Part shown: positions 48,265 through 60,683 of the stretch, piece by piece | How positions within the stretch are numbered: the stretch's first letter is position 1 | Layout: each line of letters starts with the position of its first letter | NCBI RefSeq assembly: GCF_964204645.1 | Contig: NC_134026.1 | Coordinates: 23,330,650 to 23,394,649 of the forward strand | Direction: 5' to 3' | DNA from: Tubulanus polymorphus | Taxonomy: Eukaryota > Nemertea > Palaeonemertea > Tubulaniformes > Tubulanidae | Length of the DNA stretch: 64,000 bases | Notes under the pieces: model-generated | What the model saw: only the letters and a program-made list of their open reading frames with translations | What the model was told of the DNA's origin: nothing | Database searches by the model: none | Translations under genes and position numbers: made by a program

Positions 48265-49568
48265 ATGACATATGTTTGTTAAGTTGGTGTATAGGAGACA
48301 TACATCAGAAAATATATCCAGTGCTCTGGAGTGAAGGCATAAACGCATGTATTTGTTGAAATGGACGACATTGTGAACAGTGATCTTTGAATAATTTTCT
48401 TAGATCTTTGTGCCATCCCTGTAAAACTCCTCCGATTGACTTTTGCATGGAATTTTTTTCGGGCAAGGATAATTCCCATATGAATTATTCATCAAGTAAC
48501 ACTTGTATAAAGTTTTCAATTACACAATTTTTAGGTTTGAATATCATATATATACTGTAACCTCTGGTCTTCACTGTATTTTTACAACCCCAAATATCTT
48601 TGTATTACATTGTGGCAGTCAATCTATATTCAAGAGATTTTGTATGGTTATTTTTGAAAAACATTCGTTTTTTCAAATGAAGTGCAGCCTATTAATTTCA
48701 TGCTATTCATGAAAGAAATATTGAACTGAATATTGTTAAAATTGAATACTGGTATCTAAAAGTAGATCTGAAGCCTACAATTTATAGAAACATGGTATAT
48801 TGCTCAACTATATCAAGCGTGCAAAATGTCTATGTGACGTCGATCTTTCAAATACATGTTACGTAATTTTTTGAGACCCTTATCTAGCATCCCCCAATTT
48901 GTCTTTTTTTTATAAACATTAGTGTCCTTTTCAGACAAACATTTGTTATACATGTATTCAGTTCATGTACGAAATCCTTTTTCATATCAAATACAGTAGT
49001 AGACTCGACTTCCTTGTTCAATATCAAGTTAAAGGCAAATCGTTTATAGTTACCATTGGAGTGTATTTTTGTCCTAGTGTGTGTATGATTTCAATTGTAT
49101 GCATACAATACTGTACACAATATATTATCAATCATTTGAAATTTTTGAAATGTATCATTAGAGATTATTATAACATGTGCTTGTTTTGATGACTTCTCTA
49201 TTTGAAATCAATTATATGTGTTCCTCTAAACTTTGATTATACACATCATGTATATCATATGCCATTCTCAACCACTATGTAATTTGGAATAAATGAACGT
49301 TCATGGTGAAAGGTAACAACTTTTCTTTGTTAGATTTCTTTCTCACTTTATCATAAAGTCGACGACTTGCTTTGATTATATGTAAGAACAAACTGGGATC
49401 TAGTTATAATTCTTCCATAAGAAAAGACATGACTCGGACTACTAAAATCAACTTGTTTTATTTTATCACAGACAGCGAAAATAGTGTGTTTGCTTTCAAT
49501 ATTAAAAAAGTAACTACAGTTGTATTATAATAAGATGCAGTTCCCGTTTTAAATTATGATGCAATGAA
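48265..49568. other. VMP1 3' UTR and VMP1/PEX13 convergent gap
   Basis: The VMP1 3' UTR runs to about 49310 (AATAAA at 49288). The rest is PEX13 3' UTR, with tttatt near 49454 giving AATAAA on the minus strand. Short frames here are unsupported. Confidence 0.6.
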
Positions 49569-51658
49569 TTAGTCATGAGGGGTTGATTGTGGTTCCTCTA
49601 TTTGAGACATGATTTCATCAGTCTTTTCATCATTAGCAACCGTGTCCATTTTGACATTTTCTAGAGTCTTGTCAAAGGAATTTGTTTTATTTTGATCACT
49701 GTCATTGGTTTCAGTTTCTATCCAAACATCTTCTAAAGATTGCATCACTTGACATGAATCAATCTCCTGCTCTGTTTTATTTGAACTCTGTACTGAATTA
49801 CTGAGAGTCTGTTCATTAGGTTTGACCGGCAATGGTTTAACTGGTCTGTTTTTACATCCACGCCGTTTGCCGAGAACACGCACATAATTTCCTGGTATTA
49901 ATCCTTGCTGCTGGCCATCTACAGAACCCAACAGCCATCCTTTCATTCTTGGCTGCAATTCTGGAATTCAAAATATATAAACGTTTTGGGCTTGTTTCTC
50001 GTTATCAGAAACTAGGACATGTTTTTAGTCCAGCAATGATATGGCAATGTGACATGAATCATAATAGTGATCATAACATAGTTCAAAGTACAGAACTCGC
50101 TTAATTCGCATTTTTAAATCCGAATTTTCACTTGATTCGCATGAAATAATTGGTCCATTTAACCTGGAACAAATGTAAACTATTATTCATAATTCAGATT
50201 TTACTTAATTTCGAAAAAATCTGGGCAGTCCCTAGTCATCCCAATTAAGTGAGTTTTACTGTACAGCAATTCCAGGGTTCATAGTCCCCATGACCAGTCT
50301 CATTACCAGACTGAAATGACCGCTTAAAACTCGTTCACTGACTGTCATTCTTACCAGATTAGTGTAGTAGACCAAATGATATAATGTAGTCCTGTACAAT
50401 AGATTATATGTGACCAAAAATTTCAAAATGTATTGGTGTGGTAAGGCAGATGCCATTCTGATTAAAGGACCATAACTATGATTCAAGGATTCTAGAGACC
50501 ATTCCATGACATTCAAGGACTACTATGAACCCTGCATCTCCGAGACACATGAGGACAGTCACAACTGCATTTACATGAACTCACCTTTAGGAGCAACGAT
50601 TATCTCTTGTCCAGCTTTGAAACTGATTTCATCCTCATTCATAGCCTCAAAATCATAATCCGCCATCGCTACAAAATGATCCTCATTTCCACTCATCCAT
50701 TGTTCAGGTTCACCAGCTATAAATAAAGATATAAGAAAATTTTAAAGCGATCAATATCATCTAGAAGACTTGATGAAAAAAAATTCTTACATTTTTCATT
50801 AATAACTGATGATATCAACTTCCATATCAGGTATGGACCGCCAATAACAATCAAGAAGAAGACAAAAACCGGCCAGCTTGATCCATGCTTATTTCCAGCA
50901 CCAGCATTTCCCGCAATTCCTGAATTAAGAGCATCGACCCAAGCCTCTTCGCTTTCATTGACAGGATTTCGCAGCCGCAAAAACACCATTAACCTTCGTA
51001 TTATCTGCTTCAACGCGCGGATGATGTTATTCTTCCATACATCGGTTAGACTGTGTCTCAGATGTGAAAAATGATCAGCCAATCCCACAACAGCACGGAA
51101 TGAACTATGTACAGCAAAATATGTCGATTCCAACATCATAGTTATTGAACTAAACGTATTGACAATTCCTTCCAATGATTCAAACGCGGGTCGTGTACTA
51201 TTTTCGGCAAGCCGAGTGAATGTATTGATAGGGGCAGCAGCTCCATAGCCATACCCCATTCTACCCATGCCACTTCCATACATTCCAAAATTACCCATCG
51301 CATACGGGCTGTATGATCCATAGCCGCTTGAAGCTGCATTTAAATGTGCCTGGCGATTTGGAATTGGTGGAGGTAATCTTTCATTAGGATTTATCATTGG
51401 TGGAATAGTGGTAGCAGCTCTTCCTGCAGCAGTTATGCTGAAAAAAGAATGGCATAAAGATAAAATCTGGTTTTCCTTCATTCATTTCCGGGTTTGTGTT
51501 TTGTGGAAAATGAAATAAATCGTCCTTTAAGATTTAGAATTACGGTAATGATTAAGTAGAAACTTTCTATCTAGTTACCTATTAGGCAGCCCTCTCACTT
51601 GATAAGGTAGATTTCGATTCGCTTTTTGGGCGCAGCAGGGCTTTACAGGAGACGCCAT
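49569..51658 (-). CDS. PEX13: Peroxin 13, peroxisomal import docking protein (4 exons)
   Basis: Exons in order: 51658-51579, 51437-50791, 50716-50585, 49960-49569; 416 aa (human 403). PEX13 is an integral peroxisomal membrane protein that binds PEX14 and PEX5 in the matrix-protein import docking complex. The N-terminal half is Pro- then Gly/Tyr/Met-rich (SSGYGSYSPYAMGNFGMYGS). The conserved core includes STRPAFESLEGIVNTFSS and SSFRAVVGLADHFSHL. A TM helix, SWPVFVFFLIVIGGPYLIWK, is followed by an SH3 domain split by intron 3 (VAMADYDFEAMNEDEISFKA, then GWLLGSVDGQQQGLIPGNYV). The tail is acidic. The start is the ATG at 51658 (MASPVKPCC); the frame to its right lacks an upstream ATG. Divergent partner of ACOX3. 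Confidence 0.95.
50089..50263. mobile_element. MITE-like inverted repeat in PEX13 intron 3 (AACTCRCTTAATT ends)
   Basis: The left end reads TACAGAACTCGCTTAATTCG; the complement of the right end reads TACAGTAAAACTCACTTAAT. Short imperfect terminal inverted repeats flank non-coding sequence with internal ATTCGCAT repeats. TACAG ends at TA suggest a Tc1/mariner-related MITE. Confidence 0.6.
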
Positions 51659-51819
51659 CGTCGCTAAAAAAAACGAAAAAGGGCCAAGAAGGAAGTTTGA
51701 CTCGACGACCTTGGAGAAATCGAGAATTCTGATTTGGATATTCTCGGAGCTACCCATTATTGGAGAAATCTGGATTTCAAATCCAAACTAATAACTTTAT
51801 TTGCAGCAGTTATCCGTTT
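51659..51819. promoter_or_regulatory. Divergent PEX13/ACOX3 promoter interval
   Basis: At most 161 bp lie between the two start codons. If the TTTGCAG at 51800-51806 is a real acceptor, ACOX3 has a further 5' non-coding or coding exon inside or overlapping the PEX13 side. Both products act in peroxisomes, so a shared promoter would couple import machinery and beta-oxidation enzyme expression (inference). Confidence 0.6.
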
Positions 51820-54800
51820 ATGTGTCCGATTGTTAAACCAAGAAATGAAATGGAAATTTTACAAGACTTTCCCACAGGACCCCTTAGTGTGTACCGAAAT
51901 GCAGCCAGTTTTGATTGGAAACAGATGAAATTATTCTTGGAAGGAGAAGAAATTATTAAATTTAAGGTAGACTACTGAGACTACTCCTAATTCGGCTTGT
52001 CACTATATAAAAAAGAATAGGGATACTGGTATCAATCCATTATCAAATTGTGACAATCCCCCCCTTGGACCTAGCAAACTAAATGATGGACCTGTAAGGA
52101 TCGATAGTCCCAAAGTATCAACGAATAATGCTTTCAAATATATAGTTTGGCATTCTGGTGCTTGTGTGATTGTAGTTAGTTAGGTACCTAATCGTTGGTG
52201 GTAAGCTTTTTATAATCGGATGGGCTTATACCAACCAATATGTGGTTTGTGAAAATATCCGATCGTGAAACTAAACCACAGTCAGGTTACTGACGAGTGT
52301 GATTGTTACTCAACTGCAGTCAGAAATGTAACGATTGTTTCTTCTTTCTTTTATATGTTTTTGCAGAATAAGGTCTGGAAATTTCTGAGAGACGATCCAT
52401 TATTCAACCAATCATCTGAAAGGATATCATTAGAACGATATAGAGAATTGACGTTCCTTCGATGTAAACGACTTTTCAAAGCTAATCTTCTTCCAGATGA
52501 AGAAATACGAGATAATCCACCAAAAGTGCTCGCGTTCAGCTGTGCATTATTGTGTTATGATATATCACTACCAATTAAGTTACAACTTAATGTACAGGTA
52601 TATGATACATTTGGAACATATCAAACCCTGGGTCCAGTCACAATAATTGTTAACAAATCGATAAGATAAACTGAATTTACAAATGAACAAATAGGCTTGA
52701 ATTGATTCATGAGTTACCTTTTTGGGTACTTAAGGCTTCTTTCCAACCATTTTCATTTGTGATAGTTTACTATACTCTATATGTATGGGAAAAAGTATAT
52801 CAATGTGCCTTGGCTAAGTTTTTTTTTATCTGTTTTTAGTTGTTTGGTAACATGGTAAAATCAGCAGGATCTTCGCGACACGATCATTTTGTTGAAAAAT
52901 GCAGAAGAACGTTTGAAGTAAACCAAAAATCGTAACTTTCATAGGATATTTAAGTAAGATATTGAAACCGTTGGTTCTTTCTTTTTAATTAAGATCTTTG
53001 GTTGCTTTGCTTTGACGGAATTAAGCCATGGAAGTAACACAAGGGCAATGAGGACAACAGCTACGTATGATTCCAGTACCCAGGTAACTATGGTCATAAT
53101 AGAAGATCCTATGAATTCGATGCGTTCAATTTATCATATCTGTTTCATTGAATTTAAGGAATTTGTGGTAAATACTCCTGATATTGAGGCAGCTAAATGC
53201 TGGATTGGGAATATGGGAAATACAGCTACACATGCAGTCGTGTTTGCTCAGCTTTACACACCAGACGGAAAATGTCATGGTCTTCACAGCTTTGTTGTTC
53301 CCCTGCGAGATCCAAAGACCCTACTTGCCCTACCAGGAGTTACAGTTGGCGATATGGGTGAAAAACTGGGTATGAATGGATTGGATAATGGGTAAGAAAA
53401 AAGTGCAGTTATTTGTTTGAATATAAAGATAATATAATGATTTCATGTTGTTCTTTTAGTTTTGCGATGTTCCACAATGTTCGAATTCCTCGTGAAAATC
53501 TCCTGAATAAAACAGGGGATGTTAGTGCTGATGGAAAGTATTTATCCCCATACAAGGTTAGTGCAATTATTTACAATTATGTCTAATATTTTTATTGTAT
53601 TTGCTTTTGCTAAGAATGACAAGTCTTTCTATCAATACATATTCCACAGGATCCTAACAAACGATTTGGAGCGTCGCTTGGCATGCTTTCCAGTGGACGT
53701 ATTGGCATTAGCGGTATGTGTGCCGATTTTATGAGAATGTGTGTGACTATCGCTGTGCGATATTCTGCCGTTAGAAAACAGTTTGGTCCAACAATGAAGG
53801 AAGAACTTCCAGTACTTGAATATCAACTGCAGGTCATTAAAAAGTTATTTGAGTTTTCAACTTCAGTGTGAATTCTGCCTGACTCAATTTTGGTTTTATT
53901 TTTAGCAATGGCGTTTGATACCATACATAGCTGCAAACTTTGCTTTACTTCACTTCACACATTCATTTTTCATGGACTTTGCTGAATTCACAGTTGGTCG
54001 GATGATGGGAAATTCTGAAGTCAAACAGGTAGCGAAACAAGTATTGGATTTGTAAAACTTTGTTCTATATGAATGAATAGTCATAATGAATGAATTTAGG
54101 TTTATCTCCGAAGTAAATTGCCTTCTTTTTATTGAATATGATTGATCTGTATTGATATGATGATCATTAGCCTGCATTTACATTCTTGGTGTCATTTACA
54201 TTGTTGGAATCATCTTAGTGCTGTCTATTTCTTGGTATTGGTAACAATGATCACTTTACATTATAGGCTGAGCTTGGCGAGGAGATTCATGCAATTTCTT
54301 GTGCAAGTAAACCAATCGCTTCATGGATTGCGATGAAGTCGGTGCAAGAGTGCAGAGAAGCATGTGGTGGTCATGGCTACCTCAAAAGTATTAAACATGT
54401 TATCAATTCAACATCAGGCTCTTCTACAGGTTGTTGACATTTTACAATATTCATATATTTTTAGTGAACCGTATTGGTGCAATAAGAGATAACATAGATC
54501 CAACTTGTACTTTTGAAGGAGACAACAATGTTATTCTCCAGCAGACATCAAACTATCTATTGAAATTGTACAAGAGTAAGAAAGAAAAAGGTGACATATA
54601 TTTCCCTCTTTTATGATATCTATACGGTACTTTCTACTTTCATCTCTTCTCAACATATGTATTTGTGTTTTCCAGGTACCGAGATCAGATCACCTCTAAG
54701 ATCTGTTGATTTTCTAAATGATATTGAAGTAACTCTTAGTCGTAGATGCAACTGGGGGAAAACTCTTGATACAGCTGGTCAGTTGAATAGATATTACCGC

Positions 54801-55688
54801 AGTAACTAAAATATTTGCTGTGAGAAATTTGTGCATGATATTATTTCATATTCAGGTGTTCTTGATGCTTATAGATGGTTGACTTGTTATTTGCTGCATG
54901 AAAGTCAACTGAAAATAAACACCGAAATGCAAAAAGGAAAGAGCGATTTCTTCGCAAAAGGAGACAGTCAGGCCTATTATTGTCGGTCGTTGGCACTGGT
55001 TTTCATTGAGGTGAGATTTGGTAAAAGAAACATCTTAAAAATATTTTCAGTGCATCAATCATAATCATATTCTATTGTATCTACTATTACGTTACTATTA
55101 ATTTTCAGCAAATTGTGATCACAAGGTTTCATCACTTTGTACAAGGTGAAGGCGTCCCTAGAGGATTGCAAACAGTTTTAAGAAGATTGAGTGACCTTTT
55201 CGCAATTTGGTGTTTAGAAAAACATATAGCTGTGTTATATGAGGGTACGGTATATATATAAACACATATAAAACGTGTAATTTGCTTTTCAAGTCTCAAT
55301 AATTTGCCTCATTTGATTTTTTGTATAGGGGGTTTTATCAGTGGAAGGAAACCTGCCGAAATGATTCGAAATGCAATTCTTGATTTGTGTCGATCGTTGA
55401 AAGTTGATGCTGTAGCATTAGTTGATGTAATTTCTCCACCAGATTTTATCTTAAATTCACCAATTGGTGCTTCATCTGGCCAGGTACAACAGATACAAAA
55501 TAACTAGTATTTTATAATTTCCTATGAGGGAGATGCTGGAGAATCTGATCCTATACGTTGAATATTGTTTTTAATTTCAGATCTATAAAAATCTATATGG
55601 TGCTATGCTATGCGCTCCAAAGGCTCTCGAGAGACCAAGCTGGTGGCAGGAATTTGCTAAAAAACCCAAATTACGTTCAAAATTGTAA
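51820..55688 (+). CDS. ACOX3: Peroxisomal acyl-CoA oxidase 3 type (15 exons)
   Basis: Exons: 51820-51966, 52367-52597, 52840-52917, 52994-53083, 53159-53391, 53460-53556, 53650-53832, 53906-54028, 54267-54387, 54465-54590, 54676-54777, 54856-55010, 55109-55244, 55329-55483, 55581-55688; 694 aa (human 700). Acyl-CoA oxidase performs the first, H2O2-producing step of peroxisomal beta-oxidation; ACOX3 handles branched acyl-CoAs in mammals. Family blocks: [85 protein letters not shown] and [20 protein letters not shown], which contains the catalytic Glu (CTFEGDN). The last three residues are SKL, a canonical PTS1 import signal. The start ATG is provisional because an acceptor-like TTTGCAG lies just upstream in frame. 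Assigned to ACOX3 rather than ACOX1 by overall sequence pattern. Confidence 0.95.
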
Positions 55689-56622
55689 ATACAGTGCAAT
55701 TGTGATACTACTTATGATTTATGATACATGATTGTTATTTTGATTAATATATTTTATACAATTATCAAGAAATCACCTTGTTATCACTTTTATTGGGCAT
55801 GTTTCTATCAATCCAATTCCCACATCTTCAAATCGAGATATAAAGATTCTTTCCTGAATAGCAAAGCCATCGAGCGAGGAACTGGAACACAATTAAGTCT
55901 TTCTTAACATTAATTTTATTGTTCCATTCATTAAGATTGTGTTTTATACTACTAATTCAATGCTCCTTATCATTTCACCAGCTGAATATGATTATAATGG
56001 TATACTGTCATGCAGATCAGTGATAAATATAACATAATTCAACATAAATATATTGCTTCCGGTTATAACCTGAAGAAACTGCTTATAGCTTACCTGAGTA
56101 TGAGGTCTGGAAACTTTGTTAGCTCCACTATATTACAAAATTAGTTAGGCCTTGATAAATAATAATAACTTTGTTATATAGTGCTATACTATAAAATAAT
56201 CATAGCACTTTACATTAAAAAGGTTAATATGTATTTCATCGTCAAAGACAATTTATGATTATCATGATAGATATTTGCATCTTTTTATCATCGATATCAA
56301 GTAAATGAAAAAAAAATTACGATGGTAGATGAAAAAAATACATAGAAAAATCAGAGCAAATCGATTATTTTTGGGCCAAATACTGAATCTTAGAGAATAT
56401 AAATAACTTCTCTCTTTAATCAATAAAGCTTTTATAACTTTGAAAACTGAATGTAACACAACAAGTTTAACATTTCATTAAAGTTCCATTAGTGATGTGT
56501 TAAAATGACCAATAAACATAATGTCATCCAGTGACACAGCCCCTGATTTGTATTTGTATACGACTTAAAATGTTTCTCATTTCACTTGTCATCAATCATA
56601 TACAGCACTCTACTAATACATT
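55689..56622. other. ACOX3/FAAH convergent gap
   Basis: About 930 bp of very AT-rich sequence between two stops. It must contain both 3' UTRs. No exon, repeat or RNA gene recognised. Confidence 0.6.
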
Positions 56623-59600
56623 TTATTGTGATTTGAGATCATCTTCAATTTCTTTCATGAGCCTCAAGCACAGCTCTTCTTTCCATCGTGTTGATACAAC
56701 TTGAACACCGACAGGTAATCCCTCTGTATCTTCGCAAAGCTTCAGAAGTAAAGGCGGAGAAAGACAATTAATATATCTGCGACACAATGAAACAACTACA
56801 TAACAGATAAATGTGTGCAATGAATATCTATATGAATGTTATTTTACCTTCTTCAGTTGTTTGTGGACAAAATCAGGAGTGGAATATTTGGTGGCTAATT
56901 GTTCTATGTCTTGTGCAGATACTCGTGTAACTGGCACTGTTCCAGCAGGGAAATCCAGCAAATTATACAAAGCAGTATACGCACACAGAACTATGGATAA
57001 AGATTTCAAAACTTTTACAACTTCATTAGAATTCTGGTGAATTTTGGATAGAAGATTTCAAAACTTTTACAACTTCATCAGAATTCTGGTGAATTTTGGA
57101 AAATTGCAGATCTGAAGGGAGTTTACTACACAACCATTAATGCAACCTTTCTCAATTTCAAGATGATTTTCTTACATGTTATAGTCAATCCATATGGAAC
57201 AGCAGGAACTGCAAAACCAGGGCAAATGACTGCATCCAAGCGGTTGTCTGACCAATGGTTGAGTACTTCTTCAACGAAGTTCATTCGGTCTTTGCTAATT
57301 AACCACCAATCATGAACAGTACTGAGAAAAATATGTTCAAAGTGATTATTGACATCACAACAGCAGGAGCAACTACCTCACATATGTGAGTAACTATAAT
57401 TTACCTTGCATCTAATCCAGTTCTCAATATTTTGCCAAGCTTAGGAGACTGAAATTCAAACTGAGAAATTGATTCTGATGACTAAAACCAAGAATAATTC
57501 AAGAAATAACATGGCACTTTATTTCTTACAAATAGCCCAACGATGTATCCCATATAACTTCTTAGCTTTTCGGGTATCATCTTCATTAAGTAATAGCTTG
57601 GGGCTAGTTTTGCATCAATCTTATCATTTTCTCTAAAAATAAAAGATTTCGATTGAAACACTGTATAGATAAGTTTGAGACTGACAATTAGATTATTCAT
57701 CTGATTATTATCAACCAAACTTACAATCCAGTAAAAAGAGTTTTTGCGCCATCACCAAAATATCCATTCATAATTAAATCATAAGCATGCTCAACTCTTG
57801 GTGGTGTCCATGGTACCAGCTGGATGAGACAGATTGTAAATTACAAAAACATCCATGAATAGATACTCTATTTGATTATTCCAAAAAGAATTACATGTTG
57901 TGTTAGTCATTTTAATGAATCAACTTACTTTATGTCCTTTTCGTTCAAGTGCTTCTTTAGCAATTAATACAGCTCGCTCACACGCTGGAGTAGCGTGAAT
58001 GAAACCATCATACGTATAATATCCAATTCTTAATGATTGTTTACTGCTAAACATTTCTTCATTGAAAGGTAATGGAACAGTGTTTGGGTCCAGTTCGAAC
58101 ATCATAGGAACTAATACCGATCGCATAGCTAGTATAATTCCATCCATATCTCGACTTAAGAAACCAGTAGCAGGGCAAACTATAAAAGTATGTTGTAACC
58201 GCTGTAGCAATGCCAGCTTCATGATAAGGATTTAGCTTGAAATTGTTAATTTTCTAATCTGCTTTATGTGCTTGAAATAAAGTAACTTGAATTAGCTGAT
58301 AAAGCTACCAGTTCATTTGTTCAGTCTTGAAATCTGGCCTCATGGTGTTTTACTTACACAGAGCATATTTTTTCCAACCTTCATCATTTCCTTTCAAACT
58401 GTAAGAATATAAATTAACACTTTTATATTGATATTGTGTATTTTTGCAGAACGTTGATTTTGAGCGATAAAGATTGACCTCAAACTATAGGTAAATCTAT
58501 GATTTTACCTTAATCTATAAACACTGGACTTAATTCCACAGATACCACTCATATGAGCTGGAATTCTTATACTACCACCAATATCAGTTCCAATGCCAAT
58601 AATTGATCCACCAGCAGATATAAGGGCAGCCTCTCCACCCGATGATCCTCCAGGAGAGTAATCTGATTTGTATAGATTCTTTGTTCTTCCAAATATAGGA
58701 TTACTACATTGGTAGCTGAAAGTAAACATCATACCTGGTAGATAAAACGTCATAAGGCGACTAAGAGCATCTCATACAAAAGTGGTTAAAAGGCATTAGT
58801 TCAACATGATAGATTAATGATTTCAATACCTCATCAATGTCTGAGGAATATTGGTTTTCATAAATGGAATGGCACCTTGTTTTTTCAGTACCTGTAAGAG
58901 CATTTTCATCCATTTATACTCAAATCAGAAAAAAAGTCAACATTGGTGAAAATAATTTTATCTACCTCGACCAGAACGCAATCATTTGGCATCGGATGAT
59001 TAATATTCATGGATAAACCTTTTGTGCAATCATATCCCTGAAATTGTGCAACATCGATTTATATTTCTATCCTGAAAAATTATTGTTCGGTAATAATAAT
59101 TCAAAACATGTATAGACTCCAATTCTCCACAGCTAACTATCTACCTTCAGTGCAATATTATCTTTGATGCTAATGGGGATGCCATACATCGGTCCTTTCG
59201 CTTTATCAGTTGCATCAAGGTGTCTAGCATCGTTCTGGAAAAATTTGATTTTTAATCAGCAGCATCTCTGGCCATTATTCACCGCAATCTTAAGCTGTAT
59301 CTAATCTTTTCAATGCTTTAATTAGGCTAAGTGTAATGCTACAATCAATCTCTCATCAAAATACATGTACAGGTCAATTCTTACTTTGAAATGAATCTAC
59401 AAGCAACACATTATTACTTGCTTACCCTGGCACCCGTGACTGGTTCTGTAACGCAGTTGAGTTGTTTGTCGACATCAAGTGCCTAGAAAATACAACATTC
59501 CAGGATTGATCTCTGAAAATGAACGTGATTTAATCTATTGAATACAGATCTCGGATTACTGATCTGCACCTAAGTTATAGTTAATCGTTTCTAATCAATG

Positions 59601-60141
59601 ATATTTGGTAAGTAAATGTCATGACGTTCTCTTGAATAATACCTTCGCCTGGTAAGCGGCTAAAACCATTTCTGGTTTTAGCTCTTCGTTCTGCAGTTTT
59701 TCAACGAGTTCCATAATTGACAAGTTTGTTATTCTTTCAGTGTCTTCATTAGGCTGCAATTTGAATTTCCATTATGTTAAATCACATGCCTTAGGCTAAA
59801 GGACATCCTCATTTTGGAAGAATAGATAGTAAGATACCAAGATGTTGATATTAGAATCTTTTCTTTCTTTCCTCCCTTTCAATGGACCGTGGTTGAATAG
59901 AAATTTATTGTACCGGTACCTGTTTCACAATGCTGATAAGCTCATTTTTAGAATTCGAAGCTTGTTCTACTTTGGATTTTCGTAAGCTGTACATCAGATA
60001 TCTGCTGTATATTGTCATTGAGGTTTTGACAGCTGCTCCACCTAACAGAAGGCTGCTCAGGATAATCCGTCCTTTTCTAGCCTCCTCAGAGTCATCTCCT
60101 AAATGTCTTTTGCAAAATGCCACAGCGGATAACAAAGTCAT
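56623..60141 (-). CDS. FAAH: Fatty acid amide hydrolase (15 exons)
   Basis: Exons in order: 60141-59920, 59753-59643, 59482-59426, 59234-59145, 59037-58966, 58891-58830, 58715-58509, 58398-58358, 58179-57929, 57819-57725, 57632-57530, 57448-57405, 57321-57176, 56990-56848, 56739-56623; 586 aa (human FAAH 579). A membrane-bound amidase-signature Ser hydrolase that cleaves anandamide and related N-acyl amides. The Ser-Ser-Lys triad is intact: Lys in IPISIKDN, Ser in SPGGSSGGE and the nucleophile in GTDIGGSIRIP. Other matches are FSYQCSNPIFGRT (split by an intron), LDFPAGTVPVTRVSAQD and EGLPVGVQVVSTRWKEELCL. A hydrophobic N-terminal segment (RIILSSLLLGGAAV) could be the membrane anchor. FAAH1-type is favoured over FAAH2 by these blocks. 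AATAAA overlaps the stop codon. Confidence 0.93.
57001..57100. repeat. 48-bp tandem duplication in a FAAH intron
   Basis: Unit 57001-57048 recurs at 57053-57100 with a single T/C difference (ACTTCATTAGAATTC against ACTTCATCAGAATTC), spaced 52 bp. It lies directly upstream, in transcript sense, of the acceptor of the penultimate FAAH coding exon. Confidence 0.9.
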
Positions 60142-60683
60142 GATGAGAAATTATTCTAGGGCCTAGATTCTAGATAAAATCACATGAAATGAAATGTCAT
60201 CAAAATGTCAAAAAGCGCATCCGGGTCGATGACCTTGAGATAATTTTCAACTATATACCGAATTAACCAAATACAAATCTTCTTTATTGTGATTCGTGTT
60301 TTGCCCGACGATGAATGGTTACACCTCTGCGCGGAACTAAGTGTGGAATTCTTTAAGCGTTCAACATTTCACGATACATTTTTTTCGTGAATAGTTTCAA
60401 GCGATATACCGGTAGTTGAAAAATAATTTGCTGCGTAGAACGTACCGAAAGGCCCCAGCATTCATTTTCGACCAAATGAAGAATTATATACAAATAGGAA
60501 AAAAAAATAAAACACTTCGACAACATCGACAAAATATTTATTGAGAGTAAGAAAAATACAAAAATATCACAGTCAACCCTCTGCTATAACGATTTGGCTC
60601 ATTATATTCTTTTAATACACTGATAGTAAAAACAATCAGATCAGGAATTCGAGTATCAGTTCTTATCATTTATTTCTTTGGTT
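60142..60683. promoter_or_regulatory. FAAH 5' flank and 3' UTR of the GGT-like gene
   Basis: Two minus-strand genes in tandem. The right part should hold the GGT-like 3' UTR (TTTATT near 60536 gives AATAAA on the coding strand) and the left part the FAAH promoter. A TACCGGTA palindrome sits at 60407-60414. Confidence 0.45.
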
